Of a stretch of DNA of 64,000 bases, positions 27,041 through 36,300 are shown piece after piece. This DNA is from Kitasatospora sp. NBC_01250 (GTDB lineage: Bacteria > Actinomycetota > Actinomycetes > Streptomycetales > Streptomycetaceae). Location of the stretch: the NCBI RefSeq assembly GCF_036226465.1, contig NZ_CP108476.1, forward strand, positions 8,804,001 to 8,868,000, in the 5' to 3' direction. Position numbers and translations under genes: made by a program. Below the pieces are notes generated by a model that was not told where the DNA came from, made no database searches, and worked only from the letters and a program-made list of their open reading frames with translations. How positions within the stretch are numbered: the stretch's first letter is position 1; each line of letters starts with the position of its first letter.

Positions 27041-28219
27041 TCACGGCCCCTCGCGGTGCACGCCGCACGGGCCGTCGACGGCGGGGGGCTCGGCGGCGGC
27101 TTCGGGAGCAAGCGGTGTGCCGTTGGTCCGCAGGACGTTCCGGACCTCCAGGATGAGCGGGAACACCTCGTGGTTGCGGTCCTCGCCCTGTTCGTCCCAG
27201 GCCCGTTGCTCGGCCTCGACCGCCATCCGGTCCTGGGCGAAGACCCTCTCGGTGAAGCGCCGGATGAGCGGCCAGGCCAGGTGGATGAGCCCGGGAACCG
27301 GCGGCTTCGCGATCATCAGCAGTCCGTAGGCGTGGCACGTGCGCTGCTCGGCGTCCCGTGGGACGTAGGCGGTCCAGAGGGAGAACGCCGGCAGCTCGGC
27401 GCCGGTGGGGACAGCCTGCAGGGTCTGGTACGGGTACTCGGTGCGGATGGTGACCACGTCGGGTGTCTGCCGTCCACCGAGCCCCTCGGCGGAGAGCAGA
27501 CCGGCGCCGCGGTCCTTCCTGCCCCCGGCGGGCACGAACAGGTAGCGCGCCTCGACGAACCGCGGCCCGGCCTCGTAGCCCAGCAGCTCCGGCTGGATCC
27601 TGCCCAGCACGCTGCGGTGCAGGAACTGGTGGTTCATGTCCAACAGGTTCTCGTGCATGAACGAGTAGTGGCACCGCACCGTGCGGGAGAACGTCATCGT
27701 CCGGTGCGTGGCCGCGCCGAACTGCGGCAACTGCGGGAACGGCGCTGCGGCGGCCTTCTCCGGGTCGCCGGGGAAGACGAAGACCAGGCCGTACGCCTCG
27801 CGCACCGGGTAGGACCGCACGCCGCGCGGGGGCCGCTCACAGCCCCTGGGCAGGTACGGGATCTGCGAGATGCGGCCGTTGCCGCGGTAGGCCCAGGCGT
27901 GGTAGCAGCAGCGGAGCGTCTCCTCCTCCACGACGCCCATGCTCAGCGGCACCTGGCGGTGCGCGCAGCGGTCCTCCAGGGCGTGGACCTTCCCGCTTCG
28001 GCCGCGGTAGAGCGCGATCCGCTCCCCGGCGAAGACGGCGGCGAAGGTGCCCTCCTTGCGCACGGCCGAGGAGACGGCCACCGGGTACCAGAAGTCGGGG
28101 TCGATCCCGACGCGCCGCAGATCCGTGGTGGTCTCGCGATACGCGGCCACCGGTACCGGGGCACCGTCCGCCACCGCACCGGCGACGGGCAGGTCGCTTC
28201 CGGGTCCGAATTCGATCAC
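27041..28219 (-). CDS. Rieske non-heme iron oxygenase, alpha subunit-like
   Basis: The 392-residue protein has a Rieske [2Fe-2S] domain with CAHRQ (Cys85, His87) and CCYHAW (Cys104, His107), and a catalytic domain with the mononuclear iron motif HENLLDMNHQFLHR. The length and single-subunit layout resemble vanillate demethylase or tailoring oxygenases such as the KshA type. An electron-donating reductase or ferredoxin is not encoded nearby. It is divergent from an MFS exporter and near a TetR/MMPL/PKS group, so a tailoring role on a natural product is possible but unproven. Confidence 0.92.
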   Translation of the reverse strand: MIEFGPGSDLPVAGAVADGAPVPVAAYRETTTDLRRVGIDPDFWYPVAVSSAVRKEGTFAAVFAGERIALYRGRSGKVHALEDRCAHRQVPLSMGVVEEETLRCCYHAWAYRGNGRISQIPYLPRGCERPPRGVRSYPVREAYGLVFVFPGDPEKAAAAPFPQLPQFGAATHRTMTFSRTVRCHYSFMHENLLDMNHQFLHRSVLGRIQPELLGYEAGPRFVEARYLFVPAGGRKDRGAGLLSAEGLGGRQTPDVVTIRTEYPYQTLQAVPTGAELPAFSLWTAYVPRDAEQRTCHAYGLLMIAKPPVPGLIHLAWPLIRRFTERVFAQDRMAVEAEQRAWDEQGEDRNHEVFPLILEVRNVLRTNGTPLAPEAAAEPPAVDGPCGVHREGP

Positions 28220-28584
28220 GGGGTGCTCCCTCGTCAGGCCGGACGCCGGGGGGTCGGACCGATGGACAGTCCCGGGCCGGGGGCGACTGCCGACCGCAAC
28301 GGCACTTCACCGTCACACGGCTGCGGCCGGCACGGCAAACGCACCTGCGCCGACGGGGCGGCCCACCGCCGTGCCGGACGGCGTCGCCGGGTGCATCCAC
28401 GGATGCCCGGCCTGCTCGTGCGCACGGCACGGTCGCGGCCTACCTATGCCTGACTGATTCGGCCGTCGCGCTTCGCGCCTAACGTCATGACCAGCAAGAA
28501 CGAGGCGCGACAAGCCGACGGGGAGCCGGGGACGACCGGCCTCCAGCAACCGGGCCGACGACCCGGAGCCGGCGACCGCTCAAC
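28220..28584. other. Divergent intergenic region upstream of oxygenase and MFS genes
   Basis: No gene is supported here. The stretch should hold the promoters of the Rieske oxygenase (leftward) and the MFS exporter (rightward). An imperfect dyad (GGGTGCATCC near 28390, GGATGCCC near 28401) is a candidate operator. The rightmost part leads into a tandem repeat. Confidence 0.4.
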
Positions 28585-28664
28585 CCCAGGCACAGCGTCA
28601 CCCAGGCACAGCGTCACCCAGCCACAGCGTCACCCAGGCACAGCTTCACCTCCAGGCACAGCTC
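28585..28664. repeat. 16-bp tandem repeat directly upstream of MFS gene
   Basis: The unit CCCAGGCACAGCGTCA occurs twice perfectly (28585-28600, 28601-28616), then with one substitution each (28617-28632, 28633-28648), then as a degenerate fifth copy to ~28664. The array ends about four bases before the AAGGAG ribosome site of the MFS gene, so it is in the leader or promoter. Confidence 0.93.
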
Positions 28665-28678
28665 TTGAAGGAGTCCCG

Positions 28679-30106
28679 ATGGCCACCACCCTGTCCCGCC
28701 CGCTACCAAGCGTCGATGCCCCCGCGCCGGTCCCGCGCGGTCTGCTTCCCGTGGTGCTCACCGCCACCTTCATGACCACCCTGGACTTCTTCATCGTCAA
28801 CGTGGCCATCCCCTCGCTCCAGACCGGCCTGCGGGCCGGCCCCACCGCCGTCCAATGGGTGGTGGCCGGCTTCGGCCTGGCCCTGGCGGCCGGCCTGATC
28901 ACCGCCGGTCGGCTCGGCGACCGGTTCGGGCGGCGCCGGATGTTCGCGCTGGGCCTGCTGCTCTTCACCATCACCTCGGCCGCCTGCGGCCTGGCCCCGA
29001 GCGCCGGGGTGCTGGTCGGCGCCCGGGTGGCGCAGGGCCTGGCCGCCGCGCTGACCGGCCCCCAGGTGCTGGCCATCCTGCGCACCGCCTACAGCGGCCC
29101 GGCGCAGGCCAGGGCGTTCGGCTCCTACGCCATGACGATGGGCATCGGCGCGGTCCTCGGGCAGTTGATCGGCGGTCTGCTGATCCAGGCCGACCTCTTC
29201 GGCCTCGGCTGGCGCAGCTGCTTCCTGATCAACGTGCCGGTGGGCCTGGCCACGCTGGCGATGGTGCGGCGCTGCGTCCCCGAGTCCCGCGCCCCGCAGA
29301 AGCAGGGACTCGACCTGCCGGGCACCGTGCTGGTCGTCGCCGCCGTCACCGCCCTGGTGCTGCCGCTGATCCAGGGCCAGGCGCAGGGCTGGCCGCTGTG
29401 GACGTGGGTCTGCCTGGCCGGCTCGGTGCTGCTGTTCGCCGCCTTCGCGGTGCACCAGCGCCGCTTCGCCACCGACCCGGTGGTCGACTTCGGGCTGCTG
29501 CGGGACCGCGCCACCGGCCTGGGCCTGCTGGGCCAGCTGGTCTTCAACCTCGGGCAGGGTTCGTTCTTCCTGGTGCTCGCCGTCTTCCTGCAGCAGGGCC
29601 ACGGCCTGGACGCCCTCGACTCCGGGCTGCTGTTCATGGCGATCGGCAGCGGCTACCTGGGTACCTCCCTCGTGGCGCCGCGGGTCGCGGCGCGGCTGGG
29701 CCGCCAGGTGAACGCGCTCGGCGCGGTGGTGATCGCCGCGGGCCTCGGCCTGATGGCGCTGACCGTGACCGAGGTCGGCACCTCGGGCAGCGTCTGGTGG
29801 CTCGTGCCGGGCCTGTTCGTCGACGGTCTCGGCATGGGTCTGGTGATGGGCCCGCTGACCGCTACGGTGCTCACCGGGGTGCGCCCGCAGCTGGTCGGCT
29901 CGGCGTCCGGGGTGCTCGCCACCGTCCAGCAGGTCGGCGGCGCCCTCGGGATCGCGCTGCTCGGCAACCTCTTCTACAGCAGCCTGGCGCACGGCGGCTT
30001 CGGCCACGCCTTCACGCTCAGCCTGCTGGCCCTGGTGGCGCTCGAGCTGCTGCTGGCCCTGCTGGTCCAGGGGCTGCCGGGCAGCGACCGGAGGGTGAGC
30101 GGCTGA
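28679..30106 (+). CDS. MFS drug/proton antiporter (DHA2, 14-TM type)
   Basis: The 475-residue membrane exporter shows the DHA motif LDFFIVNVAIPSLQ in TM1, motif A GRLGDRFGRRRMF between TM2 and TM3, and motif C-like GIGAVLGQLIGG in TM5. About 14 helices are predicted. ATG 28679 follows AAGGAG by five bases. Family members export antibiotics, dyes and small metabolites. It is divergent from the Rieske oxygenase and may export or confer self-resistance to a product of the neighbouring cluster. Confidence 0.92.
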   Translation: MATTLSRPLPSVDAPAPVPRGLLPVVLTATFMTTLDFFIVNVAIPSLQTGLRAGPTAVQWVVAGFGLALAAGLITAGRLGDRFGRRRMFALGLLLFTITSAACGLAPSAGVLVGARVAQGLAAALTGPQVLAILRTAYSGPAQARAFGSYAMTMGIGAVLGQLIGGLLIQADLFGLGWRSCFLINVPVGLATLAMVRRCVPESRAPQKQGLDLPGTVLVVAAVTALVLPLIQGQAQGWPLWTWVCLAGSVLLFAAFAVHQRRFATDPVVDFGLLRDRATGLGLLGQLVFNLGQGSFFLVLAVFLQQGHGLDALDSGLLFMAIGSGYLGTSLVAPRVAARLGRQVNALGAVVIAAGLGLMALTVTEVGTSGSVWWLVPGLFVDGLGMGLVMGPLTATVLTGVRPQLVGSASGVLATVQQVGGALGIALLGNLFYSSLAHGGFGHAFTLSLLALVALELLLALLVQGLPGSDRRVSG

Positions 30107-30172
30107 GCCCTCGCCGACCGGCCCGCGGGCCCCGCACCAGGGGCGGACAGGACGGACGGGGAGCGAGAGGAA

Positions 30173-30213
30173 CGAAGGTCCGCCCGGGAGCGCTGCTCCC
30201 GGGCGGACCTTCG
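30173..30213. terminator. Strong bidirectional hairpin terminator
   Basis: GAAGGTCCGCCCGGGAGC (30174-30191) and GCTCCCGGGCGGACCTTC (30195-30212) form a perfect 18-bp stem with a GCT loop; the flanking C and G add one more pair. It separates the convergent MFS and TetR genes. Confidence 0.95.
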
Positions 30214-30281
30214 CGTCTCCCGGCGGCCGGGGCGGCCCCGGCCAAGGGGCCGGCGCACCCGTGCGGAGCCGGACCGCGGTC

Positions 30282-30869
30282 TCAGGAGGCCGCGGTCGTG
30301 ATCGCTCGCAGGCAGGCCATGAACGGGCCGTGCAGGTCCGGATCGGGGCCCGAGGTCAGGTACTTGGCGATGGCCGCACCGGCGGCGGCGCCGATCACGG
30401 CGGTCATCGGGTGCTCCGGCGGGAGTCCGGCCTCGGCGGCGAAGGCGGGTCCGCCGACGGCGGCCGCGTCGGCGACCTCGGTGCTGCTGAGTGAGCGCAG
30501 GGCGGGGTTGGCCTCGTACATCGCCGCGGTCAGTGCCATGAGCTCCGGATCCAGGTGCTCGATCTCGCCGGTCAGCCACTCGTCGACCGCCGCCAGGAAC
30601 GAGACGCCGGGCCGGGCCTCGAAGACCGCGGTGAGCCGGCCGGCCACGTCGGCGGCCACCGACAGGGCGATGTCGGCCTTGGACGGGAAGTACATCGAGA
30701 CCGTGCGGGGAGCCACCTCGGCGGCCTCCGCGATGTCCGCGATGGTCGCCCCCTCGTAGCCGCGCTCGGCGAACAGGCGCATCCCCGCCCGCCGGATCGC
30801 CTCCCGGCGCTTGGCCTTGGAGCGTTCGCGCAGTGACGTCGCGCCCGGCGCCCCCTTCGGTTCTCCCAT
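30282..30869 (-). CDS. TetR-family transcriptional regulator
   Basis: The 195-residue protein has an N-terminal TetR helix-turn-helix (RREAIRRAGMRLFAERGYEG, then VAPRTVSMYFPSKADI) and a variable ligand-binding C-terminus. It is divergent from the MMPL exporter gene with 163 bp between starts, and that spacer contains dyad and direct-repeat elements. It is very likely a repressor of the MMPL-PKS unit and of itself, released by a ligand that could be the PKS product (inference). Confidence 0.93.
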   Translation of the reverse strand: MGEPKGAPGATSLRERSKAKRREAIRRAGMRLFAERGYEGATIADIAEAAEVAPRTVSMYFPSKADIALSVAADVAGRLTAVFEARPGVSFLAAVDEWLTGEIEHLDPELMALTAAMYEANPALRSLSSTEVADAAAVGGPAFAAEAGLPPEHPMTAVIGAAAGAAIAKYLTSGPDPDLHGPFMACLRAITTAAS

Positions 30870-30889
30870 GGCGGCAGCATAGCAGCAGG

Positions 30890-30929
30890 CGGCATTTTTG
30901 CCGTTGGCTGCAAAAAAGCTACCGTTGGC
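30890..30929. promoter_or_regulatory. Candidate TetR operator region
   Basis: CGGCA-TTTT-TGCCG (30890-30903) is a dyad. CCGTTGGC occurs twice (30901-30908 and 30922-30929) exactly 21 bp apart, so two copies lie on the same face of the helix. The first repeat overlaps the dyad. The region lies between the divergent TetR and MMPL genes. Confidence 0.6.
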
Positions 30930-31032
30930 ATTGTTGCCTTCGCTGGCAGCCCGCTGTCCGGCGTGCCCGTGACACCCAAGGCCCCAGGTCGCCGAACGCC
31001 CTGCGCCATCGAACGAGGAGTGCCCAGCACCG

Positions 31033-33225
31033 ATGTCCCGCTACCTGTACCGACTCGCCCGGTGGTGCTTCCGCCACCGCTGGGCGACCCTGCTCAGCTG
31101 GCTGCTGGTGATAGCCGCCGCGGTCGGCGTCGCCGGCGCGGCCGGCGGCAGGACCACCGATGCGCTCTCCATCCCGGGCACCGAGTCCCAGCGGGTGGTC
31201 AGCGCGCTCCAGGAGAAGCTGCCCGCCGCCTCCGGAGCCTCCACCCAGGTCGTCTTCGCCACGCCGAACGCCGACATCACCGCCGCCGGCTACCAGCAGG
31301 CCATCGACGCCGCCGTGCAGGAGCTCGGCAAGCTGCCCCAGGTCACCGGTGTGGCAAGCCCGTTCAAGACCATGGCGGTCTCACCCGACAAGCACCTCGC
31401 GCTCGCCACGGTGAACTACGACTCCGCCGCGGGCGACGTGAAGAGCGCCACCGTCGACGGGCTGCGGCCCGCCGCGCAGGCCGCGCACGACGCCGGTGTG
31501 CAGGTCGAGTTCGGCGGCGCCGTCTACCCGCACGCCAAGGCCGCCAACAGCGAGACCATCGGCATGGCGGTCGCGCTCGTCGTACTGGTGCTCACCTTCG
31601 GCTCCCTCCTCGCCGGTGGACTGCCCATCGCCACCGCCCTGTTCGGGCTGGTCATCTCGATGACGGGCATCAGCATCCTGGCCGCCGTCACCGACATCGC
31701 CGCCGCCTCGACCTCGGTGGCCAGCATGCTGGGGCTGTCCTGCGCCATCGACTACGCCCTGTTCATCCTCTCCCGGCACCGCACCAACCTGCTGGCCGGG
31801 CAGAGCCCCGAGGAGTCCGCGGGGCGGGCCGCCGGGACGGCGGGCAGCTCGGTGGTCTTCGCCGGACTGAGCGTCATCATCGCGCTGTGCGGCCTCGCGG
31901 TGGTCGGCATCCCGTTCCTGACCGTGATGGGCCTGACCGCCGCCGGCGCCGTGGCGCTCGCCCTGCTGGTGGCGCTGACCCTGCTGCCCGCCCTGCTCGG
32001 CTTCGCCGGTGAGCGCGCCGGCCGGTTCTCCCGGCTGCCGCTGCTGCGCCGTGCCCGCCCCGCCACCGAGAACGCCGTGCGCGACCCCGCCCGGCTGGCG
32101 GGCACCCGCTGGGCGGCCTGGGTGGTGCGCCGCCGGGTTCCGGTGCTGGTCCTGGGCGTGCTCGGCCTCGGTCTGCTGGCGGTCCCGGCGGTCTCGATGG
32201 ACCCGGGGCTGCCCGGCGCCAACGCCCGCCCCACCAGCGACACCTCGCGCGTCGCCTACGACCTGACGACCGAGCACTTCGGCCCCGGCTACAACGGCAC
32301 CCTGACCGTCCTGGCCGAGAACGTCACCGACCCGGCCAGGGCCCAGCAGCTCAGCGCCTCCCTCGGACGGCTCCCAGGGGTCGCCTCGGCGCACGTCGGC
32401 GTGGTCACCGACGGGATCGCGCTGATCAGCGTGGTGCCCACCACAGGGCCGGCCGACCCGCACACCGCCGACCTGGTCCACCACATCCGCGACGACCGCC
32501 CGGCGCTGCAGGAGCAGGCCGGCGGGACCGTGCTGGTGGGCGGCCAGACCGCGATGGACATCGACGTCTCCGCCAAGCTCTCCCAGGCGCTGCCGGTCTT
32601 CCTGGTGGTCGTCGTCGGCCTGGCCTTCGTCCTGCTCACCTTCGCCTTCCGCACCATCCTGGTGCCGCTGAAGTCGATCCTCGGGTTCCTGCTCTCGGCG
32701 GGTGCCGCGCTCGGCGCCCAGGTCGCGGTGTTCCAGTGGGGCTGGGGCAAGGCGCTGTTCGGGGTCGAGCCCACCCAGACGCTCAGCTTCCTGCCGATCA
32801 TCCTGCTGGCGATCATCTTCGGCCTCTCCAGCGACTACGAGATCTTCGTGGTCTCCCGGATCAAGGAGCAGTACACCCGCACCGGTGACGCCAGGGGCGC
32901 GGCCGTCACCGGCACCGGCCTGTCCGCCCGGGTGGTCACCGCAGCCGCGCTGATCATGGCCTCGATCTTCGTCGCCGTCATGCTCGGCGACGACCCGATG
33001 GTCAAGGCGATCGGCTTCAGCTTCGCCGTCGGTGTCCTGGTGGACGCCTTCGTGGTCAGGCTCGCCCTGGTGCCCGCCCTGATGGCGATCCTCGGCTCGC
33101 GGATCTGGTACCACCCCCGGTGGTACGGCCGCCTCGTGCCCGACCCCGACATCGAGGGCGAGAAGCTGGCGGAGGCACTCGACCACCGGGAGGAGGAGGA
33201 GCGCCGGCTGACCCTCGTCCCCTGA
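31033..33225 (+). CDS. MMPL/RND-family lipid or polyketide exporter
   Basis: The 730-residue transporter has the actinobacterial MMPL layout: TM1 (WATLLSWLLVIAAAVGVAG), a periplasmic loop, five helices (~175-335), TM7 near 375, a second periplasmic loop, and five helices (~530-700). The proton-relay motifs LSCAIDYALFILSR and FGLSSDYEIFVVSR carry the expected Asp-Tyr pairs. ATG 31033 follows GAACGAGGAG at some distance. It precedes the PKS by 97 bp on the same strand. MMPL proteins next to PKS genes commonly export the lipid or polyketide product. Confidence 0.94.
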   Translation: MSRYLYRLARWCFRHRWATLLSWLLVIAAAVGVAGAAGGRTTDALSIPGTESQRVVSALQEKLPAASGASTQVVFATPNADITAAGYQQAIDAAVQELGKLPQVTGVASPFKTMAVSPDKHLALATVNYDSAAGDVKSATVDGLRPAAQAAHDAGVQVEFGGAVYPHAKAANSETIGMAVALVVLVLTFGSLLAGGLPIATALFGLVISMTGISILAAVTDIAAASTSVASMLGLSCAIDYALFILSRHRTNLLAGQSPEESAGRAAGTAGSSVVFAGLSVIIALCGLAVVGIPFLTVMGLTAAGAVALALLVALTLLPALLGFAGERAGRFSRLPLLRRARPATENAVRDPARLAGTRWAAWVVRRRVPVLVLGVLGLGLLAVPAVSMDPGLPGANARPTSDTSRVAYDLTTEHFGPGYNGTLTVLAENVTDPARAQQLSASLGRLPGVASAHVGVVTDGIALISVVPTTGPADPHTADLVHHIRDDRPALQEQAGGTVLVGGQTAMDIDVSAKLSQALPVFLVVVVGLAFVLLTFAFRTILVPLKSILGFLLSAGAALGAQVAVFQWGWGKALFGVEPTQTLSFLPIILLAIIFGLSSDYEIFVVSRIKEQYTRTGDARGAAVTGTGLSARVVTAAALIMASIFVAVMLGDDPMVKAIGFSFAVGVLVDAFVVRLALVPALMAILGSRIWYHPRWYGRLVPDPDIEGEKLAEALDHREEEERRLTLVP

Positions 33226-33322
33226 CGCCGCCGAATAGTGTGAGGAGTCCGCAGCCGACCGCGGGGCAGGATCCCGGCGACCAGCGCCAGTTGGTCGCCG
33301 GGACCGACCGCAGAGGTGCCAG

Positions 33323-36300
33323 GTGCACGAGCTGATCCTCCGTCACGCAGCGGAGCTCCAGGGCAAGACCGCCTTCGCCGACGCCGGTGGTGCGGTGAGC
33401 TACCGGGATCTCGCCCACCGCACCGCCCGGGTGGCCGGCAACCTCCCCGTCGATCGCGGAAGCCGGGTGGCGCTGTACCTGGGCAGCGGGGTGCCTGCCG
33501 TCACGGCCGTGCTCGGCGTCTGCCGGGCGGCCGCGGTGGGCGTCCCGCTCGACCCGCGCAGCGGCGACGACGACCTCCGGCTCCGGCTGGCGGACAGCGG
33601 AGCCGGGCTGGTGGTCACCGACCGCGAACACCTCGCGCAGGTCGAGCGGGTGGCCGGCGTCGGCGTGGTGACCGTCGACGACCTGCTCGTGCCCACCGGC
33701 AGACCGCCGCGTGACGACCTCGGGCCGGACGAGCCCGCCTGGCTCCACTACACCTCCGGCAGCAGCGGGGAGCCGAAGGGCGTGCTGTCCGCGCAAGGAG
33801 CCTGGCTCCGGTCGGCGGAGGACGCCTACCGGGGGCTGCTGGGCATGTCCGGCGACGACCACCTGCTGTGGCCGCTGCCGCTGTTCCACGCCTTCGGGCA
33901 CTCGATGTGCGTGGTGGGCGTCCTGGCGCTGGGCGCGAGCGCCTACGTGATGGACCGTTTCACCCCGGACCGGGCCGCCGACCTGCTGCGCCGCACACCG
34001 TTCACCGCGCTGGGCGGCGTGCCGACGGTCTTCGGCCAACTCCTGGACGCCGGAGCCCCACTGCCGGTGCGGTGCCTGTCGGCCGGGGCCCCGCTGCCCG
34101 AGGAACTGCGGCTCCGGTTCCGCCGCAGGTTCGCCCGTGACCTGCACGACGGCTACGGCAGCACGGAGGCGTCCGGGAAGATCGCCGTCGACGGCGTCGT
34201 GCTGCCCGGCATCGGGACCCGGTTCGTGGACGGCGCGATCCAGCTGAGGATGCCCGGCGCCGAGCGCTGGCACGCCACCGGGGACCTCGGCCACCAGGAG
34301 GGCGGCCGGCTGGTGGTGACCGGGCGGGCCGGCGAAATGATCATCCGGGGCGGGGAGAACATCCACCCGGCCGAGATCGAACGGGTCCTCGCCCCCCTCC
34401 CGGGCGTCCAGGAGGTGGCCGTGGCGGGTGAGCCTGACCCGCTCCTCGGCGAGGTGCCGGTCGCCTACGTCGTGGGCGAGGCGGACCCGGCGGCGCTGCT
34501 CGCCTCCTGCCGTCGCCGGCTGCCGCCGCACCGGGTGCCGCAGGCGATCCGCCCGGTCAGCCGGATCCCGCAGACCTCCTCCGGCAAGCCCGCTCGGCGG
34601 CTGCTGCGGTTCCAGTACCTGCTCGACGCCGTCGGGCGGGCGACCGAGGCGATCACCGGCCGGTCGCCCGGAGCCGACCAGCCATTCGCCGAAGCCGGGC
34701 TGGACTCGCTCGGCTCGGTGCGCCTGCGCGACCGGCTGGGCGCGGAGCTGGGCCTCGCGCTGCCACCGTCGCTGGTCTTCGACCACCCCACGCCCCGCGC
34801 GCTGGCCGGCCACCTCGCGGGCGGGGCCGCCGCTGCGCCGCCGCCCGTCCCGGCCACCGAGCCGATCGCGATCGTGGGCATGGCCTGCCGCTACCCCGGG
34901 GGGATCAGCTGCCCCGAGGACCTCTGGCGGGTGGTCGCCGCCGGCCAGGACACCATCACGGACTTCCCCGCGGACCGGGGCTGGCCGCTGGACGAGCTGT
35001 TCCACCCCGACCCCGACCACGTGGGCACCAGCTACGTCACGCGCGGCGGCTTCCTCACCGGCGCCGCCGACTTCGACGCCGCGTTCTTCCGCATGTCGCC
35101 GCGCGAGGCCCTGGCCACCGACCCGCAGCAGCGACTGCTGCTGGAGACGGCCTGGGAGGCGTTCGAACGCGCGGGCATCGCGCCCGAGTCGGTGCGGGGC
35201 AGCAACACCGGCGTGTACCTGGGCCTGATGTACAACGACTACGCCGGCCGCTTCCGGGGCGCCGCGCACCCGTTGGAGTCCCAGATCGCGCTGGGCGCGG
35301 CGGGCAGCGTGGCCTCCGGGCGGATCGCCTACCACCTGGGGCTGCACGGTCCGGCGCTCACCCTGGACACGGCCTGCTCCTCCTCGCTGGTCGCCATGCA
35401 CCTCGCGGCCGACGCCCTGCGGGCCGGACAGTGCGACCTGGCCCTGGCCGGCGGCGCGACGGTCATGGCCACGCCCGACAGCTTCGTGGTGTTCAGCCGC
35501 CAGCGCGGCCTGGCCCCGGACGGACGGGTCAAGCCCTTCGCCGCGGCCGCCGACGGCACGGCCTGGTCGGAGGGCGTGGGGCTGCTGGTCCTGGAGCGGG
35601 TGAGCGACGCGGTGCGCAAGGGGCACCCGATCCTGGCCCTGCTGCGCGGCTCGGCGGTCAACCAGGACGGGGCGTCGAACGGCCTCACCGCGCCCAGCGG
35701 GCCCGCCCAGGCGGCCGTGATCCAGCAGGCGCTGGCCGACGCCGGGGTGACGGGCGCCGAGGTGGACGTGGTCGAGGCCCACGGAACCGGCACCGCGCTG
35801 GGCGACCCGATCGAGGCGGGAGCGCTGCTCGCCACCTACGGCCAGGACCGGCCGGAGCCCGTCCTGGTCGGCACCGTCAAGTCCAACCTCGGGCACACCC
35901 AGGCGGCCGCCGGGGTCGCCGGCGTGATCAAGACCGTGATGGCGATGCGGCACCGCACCGTGCCCGCCACGCTGCACCTCGACGAGCCCAGCCCGCACGT
36001 CGACTGGTCCGCCGGTGCGCTGCGCCTGGTCACCGAGCCGACGCCCTGGCCGGCGCGGGACCGCCCGCGCCGGGCCGGGGTGTCGGCCTTCGGGATCTCG
36101 GGGACCAACGCGCACGTGATCGTCGAGGAGTACGAGCAGCTGCGGGTGGCGTACCTGTTCCCGGGGCAGGGCGCGCAGCGGCGCGGGATGGGCCGGGAGC
36201 TGGCAGCCAGGTACCCGGTCTTCGCCGCGGCCTTCGAGCAGGCGTGCGACCGGCTGGATCCGCAGCTGCGGGAGGCGATCGACACCGACCTGGTGCACCG

